Shown here one piece after another: positions 36,086 through 49,230 of a DNA stretch of 64,000 nucleotides. Source of the stretch: Heterocephalus glaber (Eukaryota > Chordata > Mammalia > Rodentia > Bathyergidae); assembly GCF_000247695.1 (NCBI RefSeq), contig NW_004624732.1, forward strand, positions 22,752,436 through 22,816,435, given 5' to 3'. Every line of letters begins with the position of its first letter. Position 1 is the first letter of the stretch. Under the pieces are notes generated by a model that saw only the letters and a program-made list of their open reading frames with translations, was not told where the DNA came from and ran no database searches. The translations under genes were made by a program, and so were the position numbers.

Positions 36086-37592
36086 AGTTTAGCTGGTGAG
36101 AGAAGATGCTATGTTACTTCTCATAATCATCCTTTCTCACCAGGACAGAATGAGAAATAGAGGTGAATCCACTATACTGGTGATTAGCAGGTTCTAGATC
36201 AATTGCCACATCTCTCTCCTCTGAAAGAAGGCAGACTATTGATTCTATTTGGAAAAATTAAGATCTTATTTCAGGGAACATAATTTCCTTTCTTTTGCTC
36301 ACAAAGAAGCAATTCTTAAAAAAATAAAACTACCTATGTATTCTCTAGTACACGGATTCAAATGGCCTGAAGCAATAAAAGTCACTGTCCCATGATTCCA
36401 TTTTTACAATAATCCTTCTCCCAGGGGCATCAATATTAATACAGTCACACTTTCCAGGAGGGTGAATAGCTAAATCTGCAAAGCCCCCAGGGACAGTTTA
36501 ACTGCAAACCATCATGTCCAGAATCGTACAGTGAAGCATGGCCCTCCTGGGTACAAATCCTTGTGGATGCAATCCTTGTGACAAGTAGAGATAGCTGGAG
36601 AGATAGGAATGAAAGATACTTGGGAATGCACATAGAAGACTGCATCCTTATAGACTAATCAATTCGTAACTGATTAATCCAGCCAACCTTTCTGCTTCTT
36701 TATTGTATAAACTAGCCATTTAGGCAACATGAGCAATTCCATCTGACTGTAAATCTTAATTTCCTTTCTTCCATCCTTCATGCTCACTATAAATATATAT
36801 CCTCATGCCCTGGCATGAAAGGGCAAGAAGAAAACTGGTAAAGACTACAGCTTATATAGCAGGCACTTACAAGAAGATGATTAGCCAACACCTGTCTCTT
36901 CTCTTTAGGAACTCAGAGCTCTACTTTTTGAATCTTTCCTCATGCTGAAGCCCCCATCCCACTCCAGCCACATTACCACTTTCCTACTCCTTCTAACTTC
37001 CTTTCTTTTCTTCCAGGAAATTGCCACTGGGAACAAAGAAAGCTTAGTTATCTAGTTGGGATTTGGAAATGTATTATTTTTTGGAAATCAAAAACTGAAC
37101 TTCCCCCCAAATATAGCTAAAAATAGATAACTCTTTAACACTAAACAGAGTAACACTAACAAATAGCATGTTGAATGGTAAAACTTATAGGCTGAAAGTA
37201 ACTGTATTTTGTTGGGGTTTTTCCTCTCCTTCAATGCTCTCAATCATGACTAATTTAATCCACTCAATTCCGAATGTCAGAAGAGAATGTTCATTTGCAA
37301 TTCGTGAGTCAGCTCTCCTTATACAAAACTGTCCTAGGCTACCAAGGTATTATTCATAGTGCCATCAAAAGTCCCAGCAGAGATGCCTGCTTTGGCCCTT
37401 TCAGGAGTTATGTATTCCAACAACATAGTGAAACAAGCTGTGGTTGAAGCATGAAACAATGGTTTCAAAGCCTTCTATTCAATCTCCAGGACACAAAAAG
37501 AAAGAGCAGACAATAGTAACCCTTGTGATGAAGTAAACAACAACTCAAGAAAAGCTGAAATGACTTCCAATCAGGAAAAAACTTCTACTTAC
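36086..37592. other. unique sequence, no gene seen
   Basis: No recognised repeat family. Short frames such as 37168-37359 (plus) show no domain. Confidence 0.4.
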
Positions 37593-37850
37593 CTCTCTAA
37601 ATTGGAGTAAAATTATTTGCAGGTCAATAGGCATCTTCTGTGGCTGCTGATGATAACCTGGGCAGAACCTGACACAGCAGCTCTTCTCAGTGTTGGAGAA
37701 GAAAGGAGCCAGTTTCACTTGGTCTCCAAATATCATATAAGCTCCTAGCAAACCAAAACCTTTGAAGAACAACTTTAAACAGGGATTAATCCATTTCTGT
37801 TTGTCTCGGTCGAGATTGAAAATATCTCCATCAAGTTTTTCTCGGAGGTT
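37593..37850 (-). CDS. candidate internal exon or pseudogene, 86 open codons ending at a splice donor; unknown
   Basis: Read on the minus strand, a frame runs without a stop from just after a TAA at 37851-37853 to GAG, followed directly by GTAAGT (37592-37587), an excellent match to the vertebrate splice donor in phase 0. The peptide is unusually rich in residues rare in random frames (two Trp-region motifs such as KQKWINPC, a double Cys SCCVRFCPGY, and an aromatic GFGLLGAYMIFGD run). The middle is mildly hydrophobic. No strong acceptor is evident upstream, and the TAA is close, so a degraded exon or retrocopy is as likely as a working exon. It lies about 9.2 kb upstream, on the same strand, of the candidate exon at 28167-28437. 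I do not recognise the protein. Confidence 0.25.
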
Positions 37851-37949
37851 TTACCTTTCAGATAAGGACACCTGATTTAGCAATCCAAAGTAATAGATTA
37901 TTCATGGTATGACATAGAAACAGAATCCATTATACAAGCTCCATCACCA

Positions 37950-38620
37950 GGACAGCTGTAACTCTTACATTGTGAAATACATTGTCTTCATAAAATGTTT
38001 GTTAAGAGCCAAGTTCCATTCTAGGCAAGTGAGAAACAAACATCAGTGAACATATTAGACAGAAATTCCCTCCCCTCATGGGATTGGCATGATAGTTTGT
38101 GGGAGCTTCAGACCCTGGAAGATAGTGTTATATTTTATTTCCTCCATTACCCGACCCAGTGCTCTGTACATAGTACACTGCAACCGATGAAGCTCTATGG
38201 CTTTATAACTGCTCCTTTAACAACCAGTGTAAAATACAGAATTCATGCATATTATTTGCCCAGCACTGAGGGAACCTCAGTGAGTATTTTGATCCTTGTT
38301 CACAGGACATAACAGGGATTACCCGGGAATTAGTCCCCTACCACTGCTGCAGTGAGAGTCTGCACAGGCCCAGAAGGAGCAACAGAAGATGAAGATAAAA
38401 CCAATTAGAGAACTTGAGAAAGGCCACTTAGAAGAACTGCTGCTGTAGCTGAATCTTGGAATGAGTAGCTCATCACCAGGTAAATGAAGACAAGTACAGG
38501 GTAAGGGAAGGAATGGAAATTTCAAGCAGAGGAAATACTTTGAACTAAGGCAGACAGGAGGAAAGTGGACTGGTGTGTTGGGAGAGTTACAAGACAATAA
38601 ATTGTGCCTTATCCCAAGCC
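37950..38620 (-). mobile_element. L2, antisense
   Basis: A long antisense L2: 'gccaagttccattctaggca', 'ttccctcccctcatgggatt' at the left, then further right 'atttcaagcagaggaaatac' and 'gtggactggtgtgttggga', in the order expected. The plus-strand bases 'gtaagggaaggaatggaaa' belong to the same body. Minus-strand frames here (such as 38723-38319) are chance. Confidence 0.65.
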
Positions 38621-40384
38621 AGAGATGGGGCCTACTGAATACAGTGGCAGCCTTTCTCAGCCTCTCTTTACAGCAGATGGGTGTCCTAAGAAAGATGAGT
38701 GCCTTCAAGAAAGAGGTTCCCATTCTTCATAAAACACAAGAAATATTATGGTCGTGTGCTCCTATGAGTAGAGTATTTAACAGTGATATTCATTGGGCTT
38801 GAGGAGCACAAAAGATGCAGGACTGAGTCCAATCTATTCCAGCAAGCCCCGAGGAAGATGAAAGGTCACCAAAGAGCATAATTTTAGGACAGACATCTTG
38901 GTCATTTTGCTGTTCTTTTGCCCTTAGTTTGCCTTCAAACACACCCTTCAGTTATGGGCCTATTTGTCTCACATCCACTCTCACTGTGGGGAACTGAATA
39001 TGCCTTTAATATTTATCTGCACTGTGAAAACTGCTTCTACATGCATCTCTTTAAGAGAAACAGCCAAGATCAATGCAGGACCGACATATACTAAATGGAG
39101 GAACAAACAGAAATGTTTATTTCTCTGTCCACAAACTTTAGTGCCTCCTGAGAGTGAGGGCAAACCAGTAGCAGCACCATAACCCTCCAACCCAGCCTGA
39201 CTGTCTCTAGAAAAGCCAGACCTGAACACTTGTTTCTTTTTTTATATGAGAGAGATTTGTACAAAAACATAATGCAATGAAAACAATATTTTAAATGTGG
39301 TTTCTTCCTGACTGTCCTGGGGTTAGGATATCTCAAACCTTATTTTGTTTGAGGCCTTAATAAGAAAAACCATCGAGTACTGGGTTCTCTAAACACTTTA
39401 TGCCATTAAATTCAGACTTCTCCAATTTAAGCATTATAGTTGATATTTCACACATTATGAACCAAGCAAGCCAGGGGGTGCATAAGAACTAAGTTCATGT
39501 GGCCCAAAGCCTTGTTCTCTTTCTTCAGTTAGCGCTACTGTCCATGAATTTTGGATATGGCTGAATATATAAATATGCAAAATACAAGCATGAATACTGT
39601 ATGTCTTGGGTGAGTTTCCTCTGAACCAGCTCCTGCGACAAAAATCTTGAGCAAATTACTTATTAAAGAGGAAAAACAAGAGAGGTCACTTCAGACAGTT
39701 GTCCTGCAGAAGAAGCTACAGCCAGTCCTGCAGGGTACTCAGGCTATCTCAGCACAGTCTCATCCAGAGCAGGTAGCCAGGCCACCATGACACTGTGGGT
39801 TGGTCACCAGTGAGGACCTGGCCTGGGAGGATGTGGATTATTAGGCCCTCTGACTCTACATAAAAGTCAATCCATTGGTTCAGACACTCCTTGAAATAAG
39901 TCAGGAACCCACTAAACTTTGGAAAGAATTACTGAGAAACACTGAAATGGACCTGAGAGTGTGCATGGAAACATTGAGAGAGTCCATGATACTATTTCAA
40001 ACCAAATCCTCACAAGCAAAAGAATAGCACAGGTTCACTCTTCAGCAAGTAGAGACATCCCAGTTCTCCCCACCCAACCTACAAGCAGAAGTTGGGCTCA
40101 AAGGCTCCCCTTTCAGTCCCTCCCTCCAAGGCCACTGTGTTAATTCCAGCAAAGGCAGAAGAGGGTCCTCAGACTCAGTGCCACCTACAATTGGAGGTGG
40201 AACTTGACGTCCTTCCTCTGTCTGGTGCCCATCCTCTGAATATGGTGTTCCCTCCAAGCCTTGACCTCATCATCACTATGCTTGTCTGGTATTCTTAGTA
40301 TTTGGACAGGTCTGGAGTCTGTATGGCTCTTGTCTTTCATGCTGTCTAGGAATTACAACCTGATTCCATTCACCATAAGGTGAT
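38621..40384. other. unique sequence, no gene seen
   Basis: Several short frames on both strands, none with domain or splice support. Confidence 0.4.
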
Positions 40385-40595
40385 CAAGGTCAGAGAGACA
40401 TTGATTTGCAACCTGCCTCTGCCACTTTCTTGCCCTGGATTTGGATCAAGTCACCTAACTTCTCTAGGATTCCTCTTCTGTTATACAGAGAACAGAAAAA
40501 CTGGCTCAGGAGTTCCTGAGAGGATTAAATGAGTTAATACAGCACGAAATAACCACTTGTCAATTATTAGTTGCCATTTTCTTTATTATTGTTAT
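40385..40595 (+). repeat. MIR SINE
   Basis: 'cctgcctctgccactttctt', 'gatcaagtcacctaacttct', 'gaggattaaatgagttaata' give the MIR core and 3' part in order. One of the best preserved MIRs in the window. Confidence 0.85.
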
Positions 40596-41639
40596 TTTCA
40601 CTTGCCCTCTTGAAACCAGGACTTCTTGGTGTAGAAAAGGCAGCCGGATTGAGTTCAAATTCATAATTCTCTATAAGAGATCTAGCCCTAAAATCATAGT
40701 AGAGCACCAGAGTTATTCCTGGCTTTTCTCAGACTACTGAGATTTCAATTTTCAAATTTTGACACTATTAACCTTGGCCTCCACAGCAATAATTCATATG
40801 TGCCAAACTCTATAACTAGTGGAGGCTGATGTCACAGAGAGAAAGGTGAGACATAATACCTGGTGACCTAGATCCCTCATTCAGAATGTGAACTTCTGGC
40901 TTGAAGCAAGGTGGGGGACAGAGCATCAGTGAACCAATTAAACCAACAACAGAGCCCAGCAGGGTTCTTGAGAGAATTGAATCCTAATACCTTGAGGTAT
41001 CCATTATATGGAATAAATTACCTACTCTTGTATGCGCTTAAAATGCCACAATTTATATATTATCATGGGGAGTTTTGCAAAGACAATCACTCAGATCATT
41101 TTCTATGTTCTATCATATGAGGAGCCCTAGCTGAAAAAGAATAATCTAAACCAGTACTTCATTAATAGATGTTCAAGATGATGTTCTAGAGCATAAATGA
41201 CTTGCTCAATCTATGGGCTTATGACAAAGCTAAAAATAGTAAGGTCCTTTGTAATTTTAGGCTTTAGTACTATATAATAATAAATCCTTTTTTAAACTTT
41301 GCAAGAGAGAGATCCTTGAATGAGGTTGAGGATGCTTGGATGAGATCTGGTCCAGACCTGTCATACATCACATACAACAAAGTAACAGAGCTGATACATG
41401 AAATTCAAATTCATTTGTTCTAGCTAAGAAAAAAAGTAGCTGAGAAGTCATCCATGCTGGACAACTTTTAATTTAATGAGGTTAATCATCCTTCTCCTCT
41501 GTGAGTGTGTAACACTATGTGTTCATATCCATCCTAGGATTTACCCCACTAAACCTTGGGATAATTAGATGGAGGAAACTAATGGTAGATAAAGTTCCTT
41601 TAATAAGATTTGTCTGAGCAGATTCTTGGTTATAGTTAA
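40596..41639. other. unique sequence, no gene seen
   Basis: No recognised family and no coding frame of note. Confidence 0.4.
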
Positions 41640-41970
41640 TATCTAGATGTCCTCCCCAAGCCTCATGTACTAAAAGGGAGGCTTTACAAGGTGCTTGAAT
41701 TATTGGGGGTTTATAGCCAACTTGATGTTAGGAATCATGCCTGGCTTGAAGAGAGGGATCACTGGGGGAATGGCCTGGAGGTGTTTGTCTTCCTTCATTT
41801 TCTGTTTCTTGTCTACCATGCCAGGAGCAGCCATTCCCCTGCCATACCTCTCTGCCCTGCCTCTGACCCAGCTGACTATGGACTGAAACCTCTACAAATT
41901 GTGAGGTAAAATAAAACTTTCCTTCTTTAATTTGCAGATGTCAGTATTGTGTCCCATTGAGAAAAAAGTA
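41640..41970 (+). mobile_element. rodent MaLR-type LTR, sense
   Basis: Starts 'tctagatgtcctccccaagc' and carries 'cagctgactatggactgaaa', 'cctctacaaattgtgaggta', then an AATAAAA poly(A) signal with 'ctttccttctttaatttgc' and 'gtcagtattgtgtccc'. Very similar in plan to 61325-61710, which begins 'tctagatgtccccccaaagc'. Confidence 0.75.
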
Positions 41971-43239
41971 AGGTAATCCTTCTATTAGTAAAGGTTGTTT
42001 TCTTTTTCCTGGTACAAGAAGGAGAATAGGAGAAACCTTCACATGGGGAATTTAGGCTCTGCTTTTAGTCAAAGAGAGAGCAGATAATTCTGTCTGCCTT
42101 TTTCTCAAGTTACTTTCAGCTCAAAATAATCCTTATGCCAAATGGCAAGCGTTAGGGTATCATACTCTGTACCCTTCAAATCCATCTAATAAAAACCATT
42201 TCAGAAGTTAGAGAATGGTGGATTTAGAAGGTTGGTCCAACATGGTGGATATATACTGTCAAAATGAGTCAACTTATCAATTTTTAACAGTGCTTTGACC
42301 TTGAAAACTATGACAACACATTTTGATTAACTCTGTCAGAACCAGCTTGATATATTAAAAACAGTTGTTTGACTTTTGCTGCATCTAAAACAATGTACCA
42401 CGCAGAAGAACACTTGTATGTCTCATCTTGAAAATGGTTGTATAAGCAAGATTCAACTTTTAATGATTTATATGATAAATAAATTCTGTGATTCAATGAT
42501 TACAAACTCAAAATTCTATAGGTCTTACTCAGACATTTAGACAAAGAGTGATTGCTCAGGTAATTTAGATACATAAATAAGGAGCCCTAACTATTTTGGG
42601 ACCAAGTTTTCAAAGTGAACCACAGGTATGGACATACATGTAACCTCCCCATTGTAAATATGTGCCAACATGGTGGGTACCAAACTTCCTGGGGACTAGA
42701 CTTGGCCTTTTTGAGAATCTAGGTGATCATATAAGTCAAAACTAAAAATGTGAGAGTTGTAGAGTTGGACAAAGTGAGTCAAAGAGAAAATTTCTGCTTC
42801 CATTTGTTTCTTAATTTTTGTTCCACTCCCATACATTTAGTCTAAGTTTCTGCAAACAGTGGATATTTTAGACCCAGATTTTGCCTGCTGGAAGATTACA
42901 GTTTGAAAAAGGCAAGTTATAAATAAACAGGCCACATAGAAAACAAAACTGACTATTCTTATTTTTTGTGCCCAAATTGTACATGTTCTTCTTTTACAAC
43001 CCCTGCAGCTCTCTGTTCTGTGCTCTTGGCATTCATGAGCTTAACTTTTGCAATTCCAATTACATGTCACCAGAATCAAAAGCCCACAACATACAGAAAA
43101 TTGTCTTTTAGCTGAGGTATAAAATGTGAAATATAAATACTGCAACTAGTGAGGCACCCTGGCTCACAGCCTAGTAGTCCAAACTCATCTTTTCTTTCTT
43201 CTCTTTTCTTTTATTTTATTGTATTTTCTCTAACAATCA
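41971..43239. other. unique sequence, no gene seen
   Basis: No recognised repeat or coding frame. Confidence 0.4.
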
Positions 43240-43605
43240 CGTGTTCTGTTCTGAATATTTGTGTTCCTCTCAAATTCATACGTTGAAACTTAATCATCAA
43301 AGTGATGTTTAATATTAAGAAGCTGGATCCTTAGGGGATGATTAAGTCGTGAGCATGAAGCCCTCATGAATGGCACTGGTGCCCTTGTAAAAGAGGTGAG
43401 GGGAATCTGTGTGCCCTTCCTCCACATGAGGACGCAGCAATGTCACCTTCTATGAAGCAGATACTAAGTAGCCTTTCACCAGACACCAAATCTCTGGTGC
43501 TCTGATGTCGGACTTCTCAGTCCCTGACACCGTGAGAAAATAAATTACCATTATTTATAAATTACCCCCTGTAATGTATTTTGTTATAGCACCACAAAGA
43601 CAACA
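43240..43605 (+). mobile_element. MLT1-type MaLR LTR, sense, near full length
   Basis: 'aattcatacgttgaaactta', 'gatgattaagtcgtgagcat', 'gaagccctcatgaatggcac', 'ccacatgaggacgcagcaat', 'caccagacaccaaatctctg' and the 3' end with an AATAAA signal followed by 'accattatttataaattacc' and 'gtattttgttatagcacc'. This is a clear MLT1A/B-type LTR. Confidence 0.85.
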
Positions 43606-43769
43606 TTCCATATATATACATGAAGAGTTGAAAATATTGATTCCTAGAAAAAGAAAGCCACCACTTGTTCTTAATATGTGGAGGCATAAAACTCAACTTT
43701 TAAGGCTGGTAAAAAAATGAAAAAAGAAAATAAAATCCTTCCCTTGAGTCAGCCTCTCAGTCTGTCAAG

Positions 43770-44985
43770 GTTGAATGTTAGCTCCGCAGAAAGTTTTCTT
43801 CCCTTGGCGTTCAGGAGCTCATTTGCTCTCAGCTGCACCATCTTACTACTCACTCCTTTGCAGTCCCTTTCCAGATCTCTCCTCATCTTCCCAACACTGA
43901 CCCCTCAAAGTGGTCCAGGACTCAGCGCTCACTCTTCTTCACTGTCCTTGTTCCCCGTGAATTAGCCTGACTTACAGCTTCAAATGGCAGCCACATGCTG
44001 AGTACTTTCAGATCCTGCCCTCTCCCACCTCACCCAAAACCATGATTCCTATATCCACATGCCCTCTCCTTATTCCCGCTTGTCTCTTTTTCTACAACAT
44101 AAGCCCAATCCAACTCCTGTTTCCTCCCCAAACCCTTCCTCTTTCATGCTCTTTTCCGTGCCCTTCCCATCTCAGTGAATGCCTGCTTGGGGCCACTGGT
44201 CACCCAGAATAAGAGGCTAGCATCACCTTCTCCTTTTTATTTCTCATACATGTCACAATCTGCCATCAATCCCACTGGCTCTACTTTTAATAGAGATCTA
44301 GAATCTGCCCTTCTCCTCATCTCCATTATGGTTTAAGCTACCAACACCTTCCACCAACACTGTTTCCACACCTGTTGCCTTGTGCTGCCCTGGCCATGCT
44401 CCAGGCTAATCCCAACAGGGCAGTGAAGTGATTTGGTACAGCAAAGCTGGAGCCTACCCTCTTTTCTCAAAATGTACCACAAGGTCAGTCTTCTTAGTTC
44501 CTTGCCAGGTTAGAGTCTTTCTTTGGTTCTGCCCACCTCTTTCCTCACACAGGATGGCCAAAATGTCTAGAAACACTAATATTTAGTAGGCAATCAGTTG
44601 CTTTAGGAGTTTTAGTCATTCTATATAATTCAAAATCCTAACAAGGACTTAGGTAATCATGCATCTAAAGAGAACACACTTTCAGATCTGCTCTTCCTAA
44701 TCACTTCTTCTGTGACCACCTGACATCCCAGCTAACCCAGTTCATTCCTGCCAAAGACTCACTTGCTGTTTCCCTAGATGTCTGTATGGCTCATTCTCTC
44801 AGGTTCAGATGTCTCCTTCCTAAAGAGACCTTCCCTGCTCATCCCATAGAAAGTACTGCAGCTTCTTCCTCAATCTCTTTCTCTTTATCTACTTCTTCCT
44901 TTGCTGCCATTACCATTATTTTATATAAGCATAAGCTCCCTGAGAATTTCTGATACTTAGTAGATGTCCAATAAATGTTTATTAT
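43770..44985 (+). mobile_element. L2, sense, about 1.2 kb
   Basis: Pyrimidine-rich L2 body: 'ttttctacaacataagccc', 'ctccatccaatccaac'-like segments, 'aaatgtaccacaaggtcagt', then 'ctaaagagaccttccctgct' and the terminus 'tagtagatgtccaataaatg'. It overlaps random plus-strand frames such as 43717-43965. Confidence 0.7.
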
Positions 44986-45336
44986 TAATTGTTCAGCTAA
45001 ATTAGGACTAAGCACTATAACGTAACTGAATGAGATTAGTTTTTCCATTTTAATTTATTGCATGTTACAAAGGTAATGATAAGCTGCAAAGTTAGTATCA
45101 AGAGCTTCAATGTGGCTTCTCCCGGGAATGTATTTATTGCCTGTGTCTCCTTCTGGACTAGAGCTCTTGGAACCTGTCAACTTTTCAGTACTTATCTATG
45201 TATCTCAAAATGACTTGCCTACCATAGATGCCCCCTAAAATATTATTCAGTGATTAAGTAGACAATGGTAAACTGATATTTTAACCAGTTTATACCAGGC
45301 AATATGACTTAAGAAATGATTACAGATCTGCCTTGA

Positions 45337-45713
45337 TGTTATAGTTTAGATATTGAACGTCCCTCAGAAAGTCATGTGGAAGCTTGGTCATCAGCCCATG
45401 GCACTGCTGGAAGGTTGTAGAGCCCTTAAGAAGTGGTTCCTAATAGGAAAAGGTGTTCAGCTCACTGGGAGGGTCCTTAAACAGGTTGTGGGACCCCAGT
45501 CCCTTCCTCTTCCTCTCTGTCTCCCACTGCCAGGAGGTGAGCAGTTTCCTCCACCGCATACTCACAGCATGATGCTCTGCCTCGCCACAGGCTCAAAAGC
45601 AACAATCAACTGCCCATAGACCAAAACCTCTGAAACTGTGGAAAAAATAAATCCTTCCTCCTTATAAATTATCACAGGTATGCTGTCACTTTTGTGGAAA
45701 GCTGACTAACACA
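45337..45713 (+). mobile_element. rodent MaLR-type LTR, sense
   Basis: Begins TGTTATAGTTTAGATATTG and ends near 'gctgactaacaca', the TG...CA outline of an LTR. The body has 'aagtcatgtggaagcttggt', 'gtttcctccaccgcatactc', 'gatgctctgcctcgccacag', 'ccatagaccaaaacctctga' and AATAAA at about 45646. A possible 5-bp target repeat (TTGA-type) flanks it but is imperfect. Confidence 0.75.
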
Positions 45714-48009
45714 TTTGACATCATGTGCAAAAAGAGAAAGAAGAAACTGCTTTCAAGTTTTTTTCCTAAGATACACAGTTGTGTTCCTAGGTATTGAATG
45801 TAGAATTAACAAGCAGTCTTTTGTCTCCCTAAATAGGCAGCAAATGCTTGCCCATTTAACTACTCTTCAGGAGAGGCAGACGAACAAAGTAGTCAGAGAG
45901 AAGCAAACTCAGTTCCTGTGGCAAGGTTGAGAATGGCAAGGTGACTCCCTGCTGATGAGGTTCACAGTGACAGGAAGGGGGTGCGCTCTAAACTGGTCTT
46001 GTGTGTTCATCTTCCTCCAGGCACACATTTCTCTCTCAAGAGCTGGACAAATATTCCCTCATTTGAAAACTGAAATTTCTACCAGTGTGGTTTTTCTGAC
46101 ATTAGCTGCCCAAATTGTGGTGCCCGTGCCTGTAAAGGAAGGTGTATGGTCCTACAGGTACATACACTTGTTTTCCTGCTGTTTCCATATAGCAGAATGG
46201 AGACTGTGGGTAAGTAGAAATTACTGCCCATCTGGTGAGCCTCTCACACAGCTATAATTGTATATTTCCCCACAGACTCTGCTGCCTCAGTTCTCCTACC
46301 ACCTCAATTTATTCCCTCCCAGCTCCCACCCCCTACCTTCTTTCCATCCAGTGATTGATTAATTGTGGATCTTAAAATGGACTCCCAGCTTGGAATGCAG
46401 AGAAGCTGAAAGAAATGGAAAATGTTCAGTTGGTATTAATGGGGAAGAAAAAACAAGCAGCAGGCATTTTATTTCTCCAACACAACATTCATTTTTCTTT
46501 AAACTTAGCTCTTCAAATTGTAGTGAATGTTCCCACTGTGACACATCCCCTATAGAGGGCCTTGCTTCTCCTTCAAGTCCTAGAAATTTGTAAAGCAAAG
46601 AGCATGTGATAGGGAAAATATTCACCCTGAGTTGGAGCTGGCCCTGTGCTACCCTGGTTAAGAGTCCACTTCAGCCCCCGGGATCTGTGATCTCCTTTTG
46701 CCATGAATCTTGGTGAATGCCTTTGTACTGCTCAATCCCTTTCTTTCCTTCCTGCCTCTCCCTGCCCAAGGTCTCAGTGGTGTCTTGGCCTCATTTTTCA
46801 AGGTTGTGTAACTCTATGTATTGTAATTAGGGATGAAATCCTTTACCTCTCCTACATTTTTTTAAGCTGTTTGTGGAACTTCAGCATACATATTATTTGA
46901 TATGAGGATGGTGGTATAGACACATGTAGATTTAAGTGACAACAAAATATTCAAAACATAGAGATCAATCTGGAAACTATCACTGTTTTCTTTTGTAGGG
47001 TCTACTACCTCAACTTGCCAGAAAGCTTCAAGAAAGTAGGAAAAGGCACTAGTTGGAGCCTTAAAGGACTGTTTAGAAATACCTAAGATGACCTAGAAAA
47101 GTGCCCTTTCTTATCATAAATTATGGCTTATGATGAAATCAGAAAGGGGCTGAATATGTGCGGGAAACAATACTAAGTCAGGAAGTAAAAGAGCAGTGGC
47201 TAGAAAATTCTCAGGATATTTTTCCCTCAGCTTCACTGGAGATAATACAGATCTAGGTCTCTTGATGCTAGTGGTAGTTCTGGAGACCACTCCAACCCTT
47301 GTATTCTCTGTGTTACTCTGAAAGTTCCAGGGCCCATGACTCTCATGGCCCAGGGAGCAGGGGGAGCACAATATAAACACAAGTCAAATTGTAAAAAAGC
47401 ATAGAAAGCATAAGAATGATTTTATGTTCAGCAGCCATTGGATGTTTCAAAGCATGCCATCAAAAGGTTAATAACCCTAAATATATATATACATATATGT
47501 GTGTAAACACATGCGTACATTATATATGTATAAATGTGTCTTGCATCACATGTCTTTGTAAGTATGTATCATGGGTTTTTGTTTTTATTATTATGCTGTT
47601 TGAACCCTTTGCTCTATTTACTCCACATTCTTTCTCTCTGTTGAAGAGCATTTTCCTTATATTGTCCCATAGTGGTTGCTTTCCTTCTCTGAGAACATTC
47701 CTGCTTGTGTTTATGCAGTAACGTTTTCCTAGACTTACCTAATCAGGGGAATCGCAAGCTATCCTCGCCATCTATTACTTTCTCCATCTTTAAAGTTCAT
47801 TTGAAGAACCATTCCGATTTAGTATTTTTGTTTTATTCTATTTCCTATTACAAACACTCTTACAGTGTTTTTGCAGTGTCAAGGCTGTTCTAAGTGGCTG
47901 CAACTCTACAGAGTTGCCTTTGAAGATTCCACCCTTCAGTTCTGAACCCCATAGTACCCGAAGGTTCAGTCTAGAGTTTCTCTAACTCATGGAGACTCTC
48001 TTAGAGACC
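45714..48009. other. unique sequence, no gene seen
   Basis: Contains a (TA)n-rich stretch around 47480-47535. Frames such as 45955-46257 (plus) and 46625-46359 (minus) show no recognised domain. Confidence 0.4.
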
Positions 48010-49230
48010 TTTAAAGGCATAAAAAGACAGCACAAACTGGGAGAAAAAATTTCAAAGTAATATATGATAAAAACTTATATTGAAAATGTACAAATTCTTA
48101 CAACTAAAAAAAATTAATGGGCAAAAGATTTAGTAAATACATCAAAAATGACACATGATAAGCATAGGAAAACATGCTTAATCTAAAATATCTTTGCAAA
48201 TTAAAACAGAAATATGATGCCACTATAAATGTATCAGAATGGCTAAAATCCAAAACCTTACAACACCAAAAACTGGCAAGCATGTGGAGCAGCAGAAGCT
48301 CTCAGCCACTGCTAGGAAGAATGCAAAATAGTACGGTCACTTTGCAGGGCAACTTGGCCATTTCATTTTTGGTGGTGGTAGGCTTTTCTGATGTTATTGT
48401 TGTTTATATTACTGGGGATTGAACTCAGGGCCTTCACACTGCACTAAATCCCAAGCCCTTTTTCAATCTTAATTTTTATTTTTGAGATAAGGTTTCACTA
48501 AGTTGTCCCAGCTGGGCATGAACTTCCAATCATCCTGCTTCAGCTTTCTGGTGTTCGGGATTGCATTCTGTGCCACCACACCCAGCTGGCAGTTTCTTAC
48601 AAGTTAAGCATGATTTTACCATACAATCCACAATTGCACTCCTGTGTACCCAATTAGTTGAAAACTTGTGTCTATCCAAGAACCTGCACACAAGTGTTTA
48701 TGGCAGCCTTATTCATAATTGCCCCAAATTGGAAACAACCAAGATAGACTTCAATACAGGAATACCTAAGTAGCAAACTGTATTTAACATGCATACAATG
48801 CAGCATTGTTCAAAGATAAAAACAAATGTATCAGATCACAAAAAGACATAGAGGAAACAAAGGCACATTGCTAAGTTTAAGAAAGAATCTGACAGCACCA
48901 TATGATTTTATCTAGATGCCATTCTAGAAAAGATGAAACTAAAAATAGCAGTGGTTGTCCAGGTTGAGGGAGAGATGCGGAAAGAGATGAATAGACTGAA
49001 AACAGGAGTCTTAGTACAGCGACTCTATTCTGTGTGATACTATCATGGTGAATACGTGATATTCTACATTTGTCAAAATGCATAGAATGTCGAAGACCAA
49101 GAAGGGACCTCAATGTAAACTGTGTACTTTAATTATTAGTAATATGGTCACATAAGCTCATCAATTTTAACAAAATACCATATCAGTGCTAGATGTTAAT
49201 AACACAGGAAATAGAGGAGAGATTACATAG
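48010..49230 (+). mobile_element. ancient L1 (L1M) ORF2 end and 3' UTR, sense, split by a SINE
   Basis: Left part: 'aatgggcaaaagatttagta', 'gacacatgataagcatagga', 'atcagaatggctaaaatcca'. Right part after the SINE: 'tggcagtttcttacaagtt', 'gtttatggcagccttattca', 'aattggaaacaaccaagat', 'tgtcaaaatgcatagaatg' and 'catcaattttaacaaaatac'. This is the ordered 3' end of an old L1M element. Confidence 0.85.
48353..48592 (-). mobile_element. composite ID + B1 SINE inserted in L1
   Basis: On the minus strand a B1-like half ('agctgggtgtggtggcacag' ... 'gggacaacttagtgaaacc') is followed by an ID-type half ('gggcttgggatttagtgcag' ... 'ccctgagttcaatccccagt'). Such two-part SINEs occur in squirrel-related and other non-murine rodents. 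It splits the L1 exactly between 'aacttggc' and 'ggcagtttc', and a short repeat of the L1 sequence ('cttggc'/'ctggc') flanks it. Confidence 0.8.

Noticed and set aside
38319..38723. 134-codon minus-strand cysteine/serine-rich frame
   Set aside because: Largely overlaps the antisense L2 at 37950-38620.
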